Assembly (NCBI GenBank): GCA_947624225.1
Contig: CANQJF010000012.1
Location: forward strand, 1 to 48,482
Reading direction: 5' to 3'
Length of the DNA stretch: 48,482 nt
From: an uncultured Clostridia bacterium
GTDB taxonomy: Bacteria; Bacillota; Clostridia; Christensenellales; Borkfalkiaceae
Shown here: positions 1 through 6,158 of the stretch, piece by piece
Layout: each line of letters starts with the position of its first letter
Numbering within the stretch: the first letter of the stretch is position 1
Made by a program: the position numbers and the translations under genes
The notes under the pieces: generated by a model
What the model was told of the DNA's origin: nothing
The model's database searches: none
What the model saw: the letters and a program-made list of their open reading frames with translations, nothing else

Positions 1-23
1 ATGGTAAGATGGTGGTAGTTCAT
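1..23 (-). CDS. IS30-family transposase, N-terminal stub cut by window edge
   Basis: Only the first seven codons and two bases of an eighth lie inside the window, reading M-N-Y-H-H-L-T-(I/M) leftward off the edge. This start resembles the opening of IS30-family transposases (M-[NS]-Y-x-H-[LF]-T-x-x-E-R). A Shine-Dalgarno AGGAG sits just upstream (about 27-33) and an extended -10 further up. An inverted repeat shared with the right window end lies at 107-132, where an IS terminus would be expected. The call rests on seven residues plus this context, so it is likely but not secure. Confidence 0.5.
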
Positions 24-60
24 TCGGATCTCCTGTGTTGTGGTTTTGTTTCGCAGCTCT

Positions 61-69
61 ATTATAACA
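61..69 (-). promoter_or_regulatory. Extended -10 promoter of the IS30-like transposase
   Basis: On the minus strand the sequence TGTTATAAT (TGn plus TATAAT) occurs about 38 nt before the ATG at 23. No convincing -35 is present, which is usual for extended -10 promoters. Confidence 0.5.
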
Positions 70-106
70 CAGACTTCTGTTTGAACTACTTTTTTTCTCC
101 CCACCC

Positions 107-132
107 GTTGCACTTGATAGTATAATTCACTG
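107..132 (-). repeat. IS30-like terminal inverted repeat (left copy)
   Basis: Read on the minus strand this 26-mer begins CAGTGAATT and ends AAGTGCAAC. It matches 20 of 26 positions of the plus-strand 26-mer at 48406-48431, with both 9-bp ends identical. Its place upstream of a transposase start fits an IS terminus. The exact outer boundary, about 133, cannot be fixed without a target-site duplication. Confidence 0.55.
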
Positions 133-141
133 AGAACATCA

Positions 142-167
142 AAGAGGATGGCCGAGGCCATCCTCTT
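142..167 (-). terminator. Hairpin terminator downstream of the GGGtGRT gene
   Basis: There is a perfect 12-bp stem (142-153 with 156-167) around a 2-nt loop. On the minus strand it follows the stop at 248 and is followed by a short T-rich stretch. The T-run is weak, so termination efficiency is uncertain. Confidence 0.5.
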
Positions 168-247
168 CCGTAATCAATTGTTTGTTGCAAAGCCCGTGCG
201 CTGCAAAATGCCTGCATTCCGCCAACGCCTTGCTCTGCGCCGCTCCC

Positions 248-1249
248 TTACTTGTTCATGCCCTCTTGGACAGCGACCGCAACGGCCACCGTCGCGCCGA
301 CCATGGGGTTGTTGCCCATGCCGATGAGGCCCATCATCTCGACGTGCGCGGGGACGGACGAGGAGCCCGCAAACTGCGCATCCGAGTGCATACGGCCCAT
401 CGTGTCCGTCATGCCGTAAGAGGAAGGACCTGCCGCCATGTTGTCGGGGTGCAGCGTTCTGCCCGTGCCGCCGCCGGAGGCGACGGAGAAGTATTTGACG
501 CCGTTCTCGACGCACCACTTCTTATAGGTGCCCGCAACGGGGTGCTGGAATCTCGTCGGGTTGGTGGAGTTGCCCGTGATGGACACGCCCACGCCCTCGA
601 GTTTCATGATGGCCACGCCCTCGGGAACGTTGTCGGCGCCATAGCACTTTACCTTGGCGCGGGGGCCGTCGGAATAAGCGATCTGCTGCGTGACTTCGAC
701 CGTCTCGGTGTACGGGTCAAAGACCGTCTCACAGTAAGTGAAGCCGTTGATGCGGGAGATGATCATGGCCGCATCCTTGCCGAGACCGTTGAGGATGACG
801 CGCAAGGGCTTCTTTCTGACCTTATTGGCGTTCATGGCGATGGAGATAGCGCCCTCTGCCGCCGCGAAGGACTCGTGCCCCGCGAGGAAGCAGAAGCACT
901 CGGTCTCCTCGGAGAGGAGCATCTTGCCGAGGTTGCCGTGTCCGCGGCCGACCTGCCTGTTCTCGGCAACGGAGCCGGGAATGCAGAAAGATTGCAGGCC
1001 GATCCCGATGGCCTCGGCGGCCTCCGCTGCCGTCGTGCATCCTTTCTTGATGGCGATGGCGGCGCCCACCGTGTATGCCCAAACGGCATTCTCGAAGCAG
1101 ATGGGCTGCGTGCCGCGCACGAGTTTATCGCAATCGACGCCCTTTTCAAGGCAGATATCTCTGCACTCCTCAACGGAAGAGATCCCGTATTCGGCGAGCG
1201 TTTTCATGATCTTATCGATTCTTCTTTCATAACCTTCAAACAGAGCCAT
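248..1249 (-). CDS. GGGtGRT family protein
   Basis: This 333-residue protein carries the signature that names the family: S-G-G-G-T-G-R-T-L-H-P-D-N-M at about residues 259-272, followed by conserved G-M-T-D-T-M-G-R-M and a glycine/valine-rich C-terminus (G-M-G-N-N-P-M-V-G-A-T-V). The family is common in anaerobic Clostridia and its biochemical role is not established. The ATG at 1249 is preceded by GGAGGTG at ideal spacing. Only 11 nt separate it from the upstream IscU-like gene, so the two are co-transcribed. That partnership suggests a role linked to iron-sulfur chemistry, but this is inferred from context. Several cysteines (for example C-L-E-K-G-V-D-C near residue 33) could be ligands; none is proven. 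Confidence 0.9.
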   Translation of the reverse strand: MALFEGYERRIDKIMKTLAEYGISSVEECRDICLEKGVDCDKLVRGTQPICFENAVWAYTVGAAIAIKKGCTTAAEAAEAIGIGLQSFCIPGSVAENRQVGRGHGNLGKMLLSEETECFCFLAGHESFAAAEGAISIAMNANKVRKKPLRVILNGLGKDAAMIISRINGFTYCETVFDPYTETVEVTQQIAYSDGPRAKVKCYGADNVPEGVAIMKLEGVGVSITGNSTNPTRFQHPVAGTYKKWCVENGVKYFSVASGGGTGRTLHPDNMAAGPSSYGMTDTMGRMHSDAQFAGSSSVPAHVEMMGLIGMGNNPMVGATVAVAVAVQEGMNK

Positions 1250-1260
1250 ATCGCACCTCC

Positions 1261-1962
1261 TTATTCCTTGCGGGGGTCAATATATTTGACCGCGCCTGCT
1301 TCTTCGGTGAACCTGCCATAGTGGCCGATGGACTTCTCCCATGCTTCGTTGGGCGTGAGGCCTTTCTTCACGAAGTCGGTCATCTTGCCGAGGGAGAGGA
1401 ACTCATAGCCGCAAACCTGGTTGTCCTTATCGAGCGCGAGACGGGTAACATACCCCTCCGCCATCTCGAGGTAACGTACGCCCTTGCGCGCCGTTCCGTA
1501 CATGGTACCCACCTGAGACCTCAAACCCTTGCCGAGGTCCTCAAGCCCGGCGCCCACAACGAGACCGTCGTCGGAGAAAGCAGACTGCGTTCTGCCATAG
1601 ACGATCTGCAAAAAGAGCTCGCGCATAGCCGTGTTGATGGCGTCGCAAACGAGGTCGGTGTTGAGCGCTTCGAGAATGGTCTTGTGGGGCAAGATCTCCG
1701 CGGCCATCGCGGCGGAATGGGTCATGCCGGAGCAGCCGATCGTCTCGACGAGGGCCTCCTGAATGACGCCGCCCTTGACGTTGAGGGTGAGCTTGCAGGC
1801 GCCCTGCTGCGGTGCGCACCAGCCGACGCCGTGCGTGAAGCCGCTGATGTCCGTGATGAGCTTTGCGCATACCCATTTGCCTTCTTCGGGAATGGGCGCG
1901 GGGTCATGACGGGGACCCTTTGCAACACAGGTCATCTCTTCCACTTCGCGTGAATATTGCAT
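1261..1962 (-). CDS. IscU/NifU-like iron-sulfur cluster assembly scaffold
   Basis: This 233-aa protein is of the scaffold type that accompanies GGGtGRT genes in Clostridia. Candidate cluster ligands are in G-W-C-A-P-Q-Q-G-A-C near residue 48, E-T-I-G-C-S-G-M near 76 and D-L-V-C-D near 105. The G-C-S-G-M segment lies in the IscU/NifU-N-like fold. It is longer than classical IscU (about 130 aa) because of a C-terminal extension of about 100 residues ending in E-A-G-A-V-K-Y-I-D-P-R. The start ATG at 1962 has GGAGGAA upstream. It is the first gene of a two-gene operon with GGGtGRT. An alternative is a scaffold-derived protein with a different metal role. Confidence 0.8.
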   Translation of the reverse strand: MQYSREVEEMTCVAKGPRHDPAPIPEEGKWVCAKLITDISGFTHGVGWCAPQQGACKLTLNVKGGVIQEALVETIGCSGMTHSAAMAAEILPHKTILEALNTDLVCDAINTAMRELFLQIVYGRTQSAFSDDGLVVGAGLEDLGKGLRSQVGTMYGTARKGVRYLEMAEGYVTRLALDKDNQVCGYEFLSLGKMTDFVKKGLTPNEAWEKSIGHYGRFTEEAGAVKYIDPRKE

Positions 1963-1983
1963 GTTGATTCCTCCATATTACTT

Positions 1984-2039
1984 TCCCTTTAAGGGAATTC
2001 GTTCCTTAATATTGTAGCATATTTGCGGCTAAAATACAA
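1984..2039 (-). promoter_or_regulatory. Promoter and palindromic leader of the scaffold-GGGtGRT operon
   Basis: On the minus strand TTGTAT (2039-2034), a 17-nt spacer and TACAAT (2016-2011) form a plausible sigma-A promoter. Just downstream, 1984-1996 is the perfect palindrome TCCCTTTAAGGGA within the leader, a possible operator. Confidence 0.45.
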
Positions 2040-2217
2040 GGGTTTTGCAGGAAAAAATTGCCGCCCCGCACCACTTTTCTTGCCGCTCGATCTCCCCCTT
2101 GGGGGGTAGGCCTTGGGTGACCGCCGTCATACTGACCGCTGTGAGTGTATCCCCTCAAACGAAGTCCGCATGCCCCCTCCATGGGAGGATATTCACGAAA
2201 TTTGTTTTCTTATCGAC

Positions 2218-2257
2218 TGTCATACCGAGAAGGGCAACGCCCTTTGAGTGTATCCCC
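2218..2257 (+). repeat. Variable-hairpin repeat, copy 1
   Basis: Constant flanks TGTCATACC and GAGTGTATCCCC enclose a hairpin AAGGGC-AAC-GCCCTT. Confidence 0.7.
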
Positions 2258-2282
2258 TTGGTAAAGCGTATTTGTGAGGTTC

Positions 2283-2426
2283 AGAAAACAAATTTCCGTG
2301 ACGGAAATGGGCTTTAACGTCTTAACGACTTTGGTCTCTCATTCGTTTCAACGGACAACAAGCCGACAGGGCTCGGCAAATTGGGTCGCCCACGGCGGAA
2401 GTAATTCCGCCTAAGGCAAGTAAATG
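2283..2426 (+). repeat. Dispersed repeat of about 145 bp, copy 1
   Basis: The segment begins AGAAAACAAATTTCCGTGAC and ends CTAAGGCAAGTAA. The reverse complement of 13258-13404 matches it along its length, with small substitutions and compensating changes in the internal hairpin near the end (GCGGAA..TTCCGC here, CCCGAA..TTCGGG there). Confidence 0.75.
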
Positions 2427-2434
2427 GAAGCTAT

Positions 2435-2575
2435 GAGCCCCTCCATGGGGGAGGAGCGGCGCAATTCTCATTCAACAGCCCGGTGGGCTGTGAATGGCAC
2501 CGCGACAGGAGGCGTGGCCTCGCCTCCAGGGTTGCGGCGGTCCCTGCCACCGCAACGGTGTAGGGGGTGGGGTGG
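2435..2575 (+). repeat. Dispersed repeat of about 143 bp, direct copy 1
   Basis: It starts with GAGCCCCTCCATGGG, contains CAGCCCGGTGGGCTG and ends GGGGGTGGGG. A closely similar copy in the same orientation occupies 15419-15564. Confidence 0.75.
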
Positions 2576-2699
2576 CGATAAGGCATGGTGGAAAAGCCAA
2601 TCCCCCCCATCCGTCACGGCTTCGCCGTGCCACCCTCCCCCCCAAAAAAAGGGTAGGGCTTAGGCGACCGCTGTCATACCGCGCGAGCCCTGCCCCCTC

Positions 2700-2739
2700 T
2701 GTCATACCGAATGCGGCGAAGCCGCACGAGTGTATCCCC
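2700..2739 (+). repeat. Variable-hairpin repeat, copy 2
   Basis: The flanks are as in copy 1, with stem TGCGGC-GAA-GCCGCA. Confidence 0.7.
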
Positions 2740-2773
2740 TCAAACGAAATCCACATGCCCCTCGCCACAAAAA

Positions 2774-2983
2774 TCAATCGCCCTTTCTTCCGATGAGGTA
2801 GTCGACGTCCACATGAAAGTAATCGGCGATCAGCCAAAGGCTCGTGATGCACGGTTCCTTTTTTCTCAGCAGCCACGCGCTGATCGTGTTCTGTTTTACT
2901 CCCACTTTTTCGGCCAACCGCACTTGGTTGAGCCCCTCCTCCCGCATCAAGCCGCGAAGTCGCTCGGCAAATAAAATTTCCAT
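2774..2983 (-). CDS. XRE-family HTH repressor (69 aa)
   Basis: A single helix-turn-helix domain fills the protein: L-R-G-L-M-R-E-E-G-L-N-Q-V-R-L-A-E-K-V-G-V-K, then Q-N-T-I-S-A-W, ending with the typical V-D-Y-L-I-G-R-K. I place the start at the ATG at 2983, because AAGGAGGA lies 8 nt upstream; a longer frame to 3022 would put its start codon upstream of this ribosome site. It is divergent from a small membrane protein gene. The 90-bp gap holds overlapping promoters and two copies of a TAnnCCC..GGG..TA operator, also found before 3410, so this protein is the obvious candidate to bind them and control itself. Confidence 0.85.
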   Translation of the reverse strand: MEILFAERLRGLMREEGLNQVRLAEKVGVKQNTISAWLLRKKEPCITSLWLIADYFHVDVDYLIGRKGD

Positions 2984-3004
2984 AAAATCATCCTCCTTAT
3001 TTTC

Positions 3005-3058
3005 TTGACATTTTATCCCCAAGGGAGTATGATGTATAAAAATATCCCCTTAGGGCTA
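3005..3058 (+). promoter_or_regulatory. Divergent promoters with two operators between XRE and membrane protein genes
   Basis: On the plus strand TTGACA (3005-3010), 17 nt and TATGAT (3028-3033) form a strong promoter. On the minus strand TATACA (3038-3033), 17 nt and TAAAAT (3015-3010) overlap it for the XRE gene. Operator-like TATCCCCAAGGGAGTA (3014-3029) lies in the spacer of both promoters. A second copy, TATCCCCTTAGGGCTA (3043-3058), lies downstream. Confidence 0.7.
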
Positions 3059-3073
3059 ATGGAGGAAAAACAC

Positions 3074-3241
3074 ATGGAGGCAGCAAGCATCATCGGACTC
3101 ATCGTATCAGTGATCAGCATGATCGCATGCCCGATCATTGCGCACGGCAAGGGCAGAAGCGCGGTTGGATGGTTCTTCGGCGGATTGTTCCTGGGAGGCA
3201 TCGGCCTAATTATCATAGCATGTTTGAAACCGCGCAATTAA
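3074..3241 (+). CDS. Small two-TM membrane protein, paralogue 1
   Basis: A 55-residue hydrophobic protein with two predicted membrane helices (about residues 4-22 and 31-50) around a basic turn H-G-K-G-R-S. It ends C-L-K-P-R-N. The second half, with the pattern small-x-G-W-F-F-G-G-L-F...I-I-A-C-L, matches the downstream protein at 3410-3601 and resembles a widespread small module often seen with zinc-ribbon or PLDc-N type proteins. The ATG at 3074 follows GGAGG by 8 nt. Expression should be controlled by the adjacent XRE repressor through the operators at 3014 and 3043. The function is unknown; a membrane-stress role is only a guess. Confidence 0.75.
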   Translation: MEAASIIGLIVSVISMIACPIIAHGKGRSAVGWFFGGLFLGGIGLIIIACLKPRN

Positions 3242-3247
3242 GACATC

Positions 3248-3281
3248 GGCCGCCGAAACAATTCGGCGGCCTCTCTTTGTC
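3248..3281 (+). terminator. Intrinsic terminator after small membrane protein 1
   Basis: A 10-bp GC-rich stem (3248-3257 with 3262-3271) with loop ACAA is followed by TCTCTTTGTC. Confidence 0.8.
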
Positions 3282-3330
3282 GCTTCGGCAAATGTCAATC
3301 AAATCTACCGAAAAATTTTTTTGGATATAC

Positions 3331-3384
3331 TTGACAACTTACTCCCATGGGAGTATAATATGAGAAAATAGCCCCATGGGGATA
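3331..3384 (+). promoter_or_regulatory. Promoter with two palindromic operators for small membrane protein 2
   Basis: Consensus TTGACA (3331-3336), a 17-nt spacer and TATAAT (3354-3359). The spacer and -10 contain the perfect 16-bp palindrome TACTCCCATGGGAGTA (3340-3355). A second site, TAGCCCCATGGGGATA (3369-3384), lies just after the predicted start of transcription. Both match the operators at 3014 and 3043, so the same XRE protein probably represses here. Confidence 0.75.
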
Positions 3385-3409
3385 TTAAAGTTTATATGGG
3401 AGGGAATGT

Positions 3410-3601
3410 ATGAGTGTTGCATTGGTCGTGTGGCTCTGTTTCTTAGGCATTGTTGTATCGACTGTTTGGGGGGCGCTCTGCGCAAACATTGCATATATGA
3501 AGTCGCTCAATGTCGGTGCATGGTATGCGCTTGGGTTCTTTTTCAGTCTGATTCCATTGATCGTCGTCCTCTGCTTGCCGAAAAATATTAGCGGTGTATA
3601 G
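3410..3601 (+). CDS. Small two-TM membrane protein, paralogue 2
   Basis: A 63-residue protein with an N-terminal helix (about residues 3-27) and a second helix (about 37-56), ending C-L-P-K-N-I-S-G-V. The stretch N-V-G-A-W-Y-A-L-G-F-F-F ... V-L-C-L-P-K-N lines up with the C-terminal half of the protein at 3074-3241. The ATG at 3410 has GGGAGG upstream. It has its own promoter with operators matching those of the divergent XRE/membrane-protein pair, so the two paralogues form one small regulon. No catalytic motif is visible and the function is unknown. Confidence 0.75.
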   Translation: MSVALVVWLCFLGIVVSTVWGALCANIAYMKSLNVGAWYALGFFFSLIPLIVVLCLPKNISGV

Positions 3602-3604
3602 GAA

Positions 3605-3643
3605 AAAGCCGCCCGCAACAGCTTGTTGCGGGCGGCTTTGTTT
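3605..3643 (+). terminator. Intrinsic terminator after small membrane protein 2
   Basis: A 13-bp stem (3608-3620 with 3624-3636) with a 3-nt loop is followed by TTTGTTT. Three A-T pairs extend the stem on the outside. Confidence 0.85.
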
Positions 3644-3658
3644 GATTCAATGACCGTA

Positions 3659-3690
3659 AACGCCCATACCATGTCCGCGGTATGGGCGTT
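3659..3690 (-). terminator. Hairpin, probable terminator of the obg-yhbY operon
   Basis: A 12-bp stem (3659-3670 with 3679-3690) with an 8-nt loop lies 21 nt past the yhbY stop. On the minus strand it is followed by only a short T-run. Confidence 0.55.
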
Positions 3691-3710
3691 AAAATTATAT
3701 TAAGAGGCAA

Positions 3711-4004
3711 TCAGAACATGATGTGCGGGAAGTGGTCGCGGGAGGATCTCCGATAGAAGATCGCCTTACGGCCGATGACCGCCACAAGCTCCGCTTCGAG
3801 GAGTTCGGCGATATTTTCGGCAACATTTTCGCCGTCATCGCCCGCCGCTGGCAGGAGCGTCACCTTGATGAGCTCGTGCGCTTCGAGCGCGTCCGAGAGC
3901 CCCGCGATGAGGTTCTCGCCGATCCCCTCCTTGCCCACCTGCCCCACCGGCTTCAACGTCGCCGCCATGGAGCGCAAATTTGCACGCTGTTTGGATGTCA
4001 ACAT
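3711..4004 (-). CDS. yhbY: YhbY-family RNA-binding protein
   Basis: This 97-aa protein has the CRS1/YhbY fold signature: M-L-T-S-K-Q-R-A-x-L-R-S-x-A at the N-terminus, then K-P-V-G-Q-V-G-K-E-G-I in place of the G-x-x-G-like RNA-contacting loop, and V-A-V-I-G-R-K-A-I-F-Y-R near the end. Family members associate with the 50S ribosomal subunit precursor. Length and start are typical; the ATG at 4004 follows GGGAG. It lies 74 nt downstream of obg on the same strand, an order often seen in Clostridia, and both products act in ribosome maturation. Confidence 0.9.
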   Translation of the reverse strand: MLTSKQRANLRSMAATLKPVGQVGKEGIGENLIAGLSDALEAHELIKVTLLPAAGDDGENVAENIAELLEAELVAVIGRKAIFYRRSSRDHFPHIMF

Positions 4005-4078
4005 GATTTTTTCTCCCGATTCAAAAAATTATTGTTCCGCATTGCTCCGCTGCCACCGGCGGGAGCCGGGCGGGAAAT

Positions 4079-5297
4079 TTAGACGTATTCAAACTCCACG
4101 TCGCCGACGACAACGGTGTCGCCCGCCTTGCAGCCCATCTTTTCAAGTTCTTTGAAAACACCCCGCAACTTTAAAACGCGTTGGAAGTAATTCATGGATT
4201 CCGGATTGTTCAACACGACGTTACGGCATAGCATGTCCACGAGCCCACCCACGACGACGTATTGCTCATTCTCATCCACAAATATTTCGAATTGCGTGTT
4301 ATCCGCTTCTTCAAAGACAAATTCGTCGGCGGGGATGCGCTCGGCGGGCGGGAGCTGCTTCAACATCTCCGCGATACATGCGACCAGCGCGATCGTCCCC
4401 TCGCCTTTGAGTGCGCTCAGTTCGAGAATGTGATACTGCTTGCCGTATTGCTCCTTAAACTTTTCGATGTTCTCCTGTGCGCCCGCGATGTCGCACTTGT
4501 TGAGTGCAACGATCATGGGGAGCCGCGAGAGCTTCTCGGAATAGGCTTTGAGCTCACCGTTGATCGTCTCGAAGTCCTTTAAGGGGTCGCGCCCCTCCAC
4601 GCCCGAGATATCCACGACATGGCAGAGCATGCGCGTGCGCTCGATGTGGCGGAGGAAGGCATGCCCCAGCCCTGCCCCCTCAGCCGCGCCCTCGATGAGC
4701 CCAGGGATGTCGGCCGCGATGAAACTCTCGTCGTAATAGCGCACCACGCCCCATCTTGGAGAGTAGCGTGCTCTTTCCCACATTGGGGAAGCCCACGAAG
4801 CCGACGTCGGCGATGACTTTCATCTCCAAAATGAGCGTGTGCGGTTGGGTCTGGTGGCCCTTTTGCGCAAAATTGGGGGCATGACGGCGGGAAGTCGTGA
4901 AGTGCAGGTTGCCCTTTCCGCCGCGGCCGCCCCTGAGGAGGACATGCCGCTCCCCGTCCTCATAGACGTCGGTGATCACTTTGCCCGACTCCATGTCGCG
5001 GATGAGGGTGCCGCAAGGGACTTTGAGGATGACGTCCGTCCCCCGCCGCCCCGTGCATTGGTTGGAGCCGCCGCGCGCCCCGTCTCCCGCGAAATACTTG
5101 GCCGTGTAGCGGTAAGAGAGCAGATCGTGCATGTTCATGTCGCCGACGAAGATGATGTCGCCGCCGTCGCCGCCGTCGCCGCCGTCGGGCCCGCACGCAG
5201 GCTTGCCCTTATACGCCTTGAAAGAATTCATGCCGTCGCCGCCGTTGCCCGCCTTGACGGTAATTTTCACTTTATCGGTAAATCCATTCTTTGCCAT
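4079..5297 (-). pseudogene. obg: Obg GTPase gene broken by an internal deletion/frameshift
   Basis: The first 182 codons (5297 to about 4752) encode a normal Obg N-domain with glycine-rich G-G-D-G-G-D-G-G-D repeats and the P-loop G-F-P-N-V-G-K-S-T-L-L-S. Reading then fails. The G3 motif D-I-P-G-L-I-E-G-A, G4 N-K-C-D, G5 region and C-terminal Obg domain continue in another frame to 4079. The usual S-x-A-K-P-K-I-A-x-Y-x-F-T-T-L-x-P-N segment (switch I, Mg-binding Thr) is absent. Aligning to the family, about 56 nt are missing at 4751/4752. Obg is normally essential, so this is either an assembly error or a real lesion backed by a second copy. ATG at 5297 is expected for the family (M-A-K-N-G-F-T-D); no Shine-Dalgarno precedes it, because the promoter abuts it. 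Confidence 0.85.
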
Positions 5298-5303
5298 GCA
5301 ATG

Positions 5304-5332
5304 AGTATAGCAGATTTTTCGCCGCTTGGCAA
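5304..5332 (-). promoter_or_regulatory. obg promoter, predicted leaderless transcript
   Basis: On the minus strand TTGCCA (5332-5327), a 17-nt spacer and TATACT (5309-5304). The predicted start falls on or next to the A of the ATG at 5297, so the mRNA would have no leader. TGCCAAGCG inside the -35 equals a half-site of the XRE operator at 5396-5413. Confidence 0.6.
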
Positions 5333-5361
5333 GAAATTCCGAGGATTTTTTTACAAAGTGC

Positions 5362-5413
5362 TTGACAAGTAGACTTGGCAGGAGTATGATAGGGATGCCA
5401 AGCGTACTTGGCA
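5362..5413 (+). promoter_or_regulatory. Promoter and twin operators of the DUF6442-like/XRE operon
   Basis: TTGACA (5362-5367), a 17-nt spacer and TATGAT (5385-5390). Operator 2 is the inverted repeat TGCCAAGCGTACTTGGCA (5396-5413). Operator 1, TGACAAGTAGACTTGGCA (5363-5380), overlaps the -35 with one arm mismatch. The sites are 33 bp apart, close to three helical turns, which suits cooperative repressor binding. Confidence 0.75.
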
Positions 5414-5427
5414 AAAAGGAGAGACTT

Positions 5428-5856
5428 ATGGAAGAGGACAAACTTGCGGCCGAGGAACATGCCGAGAGTGCCGCGGAAATGACCGGAGGACCCGAAGCAG
5501 GCGACGAAGATGCGCTCTCGCGGGATGAGATCTTAGCGCGGGCAAAAAAGGAGAACCAAAACGGCGACGAGCGGCAGCGCGCGCAAATGCAGTGGGCGAA
5601 CTATGCGGGATTTATCGCCATGGAGTTTGCTTGCATCATCGTCATGTTTGCAAGGCTGTTCACGAGCGACGAATTCACGCCCGAGTTTTTCTGTATCATG
5701 TTTACGGGAATAGCGGCCCAGAACATCGTGCAGGCGTGCGTCACCAAAAATCCAAAGACAAAGATCGTCTTTATCGTCTGCGCCGCCCTCATTACGGCGT
5801 GTACGGTCGTCTATTGGGTCTTTTGGATCCTCAAACTGTGCGGAATCCAACTGTGA
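5428..5856 (+). CDS. DUF6442-like membrane protein
   Basis: This 142-residue protein has an acidic N-terminal region followed by the motif S-R-D-E-I-L-A-R-A-K-K-E-N-Q-N-G-D-E-R-Q near residues 32-51. That motif is characteristic of small membrane proteins annotated as DUF6442 and is usually encoded next to XRE regulators. Three hydrophobic segments follow (about residues 59-77, 84-103 and 112-135). I chose the ATG at 5428 because AAGGAGA lies just upstream and the promoter is at 5362-5390; a longer frame would begin upstream of the promoter. It is the first gene of a two-gene operon with the XRE gene 9 nt downstream. The function of the family is unknown. Confidence 0.75.
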   Translation: MEEDKLAAEEHAESAAEMTGGPEAGDEDALSRDEILARAKKENQNGDERQRAQMQWANYAGFIAMEFACIIVMFARLFTSDEFTPEFFCIMFTGIAAQNIVQACVTKNPKTKIVFIVCAALITACTVVYWVFWILKLCGIQL

Positions 5857-5865
5857 GGGGATGCC

Positions 5866-6072
5866 ATGGACGATAAACTCATTCTTCACAACCGCCTCAA
5901 AGAGATCCGTGCGGAAAAGGGCCTCTCACAGGGGGACCTTGCGGGCATGGTAGGGGTCTCGCGCAACACGATCACCTCCATCGAGACGGGAAAATACTGC
6001 CCCACCGCCAAACTTGCGCTCATCCTTTGCACCGCGCTGAATAAAAATTTCGAGGAAATTTTTTACTTTTAA
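5866..6072 (+). CDS. XRE-family HTH regulator (68 aa)
   Basis: A compact single-domain regulator: N-R-L-K-E-I-R-A-E-K-G-L-S-Q-G-D-L-A, then V-S-R-N-T-I-T-S-I-E-T-G-K-Y-C-P-T, ending with the family-typical N-K-N-F-E-E-I-F-Y-F. Family members with this layout are small repressors that lack a ligand domain. GAGGGG precedes the ATG at 5866, and only 9 nt separate it from the membrane protein gene, indicating a shared transcript. The inverted-repeat operators at 5363-5380 and 5396-5413 make negative autoregulation of the operon the simplest model. Confidence 0.85.
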   Translation: MDDKLILHNRLKEIRAEKGLSQGDLAGMVGVSRNTITSIETGKYCPTAKLALILCTALNKNFEEIFYF

Positions 6073-6099
6073 GAGGCTCCCTATATTGACATAAAAACC

Positions 6100-6145
6100 G
6101 CGCCGCGCGGGCAATCTTGCCCGCGCGGCGCTTAATCATTTTTTC
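6100..6145 (+). terminator. Bidirectional terminator between the XRE genes
   Basis: A very GC-rich 15-bp stem (6100-6114 with 6117-6131) is followed by a T-rich tail on the plus strand. An A-run on its other side gives TTTTT on the minus strand. Confidence 0.85.
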
Positions 6146-6158
6146 AATCATTGATCCG

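Larger units (their letters stand above)
1963..2773. other. Non-coding repeat mosaic between the scaffold gene and the XRE gene
   Basis: I see no credible gene in these 811 bp. The stretch is built from modules that recur elsewhere in the window: TGTCATACC/GTGTATCCCC hairpins (2218-2257, 2700-2739), a segment inverted at 13258-13404, a segment repeated directly at 15419-15564, copies of AAATTTGTTTTCT, and short hairpins of the form CCCCTCCATGGGGG. Open frames here lack ribosome sites and follow the repeats. Confidence 0.75.

Noticed and set aside
182..1321. Plus-strand ORF of 379 codons opposite the GGGtGRT gene
   Set aside because: It is the antisense of a clearly recognised, well-started gene and has no ribosome site or family features.
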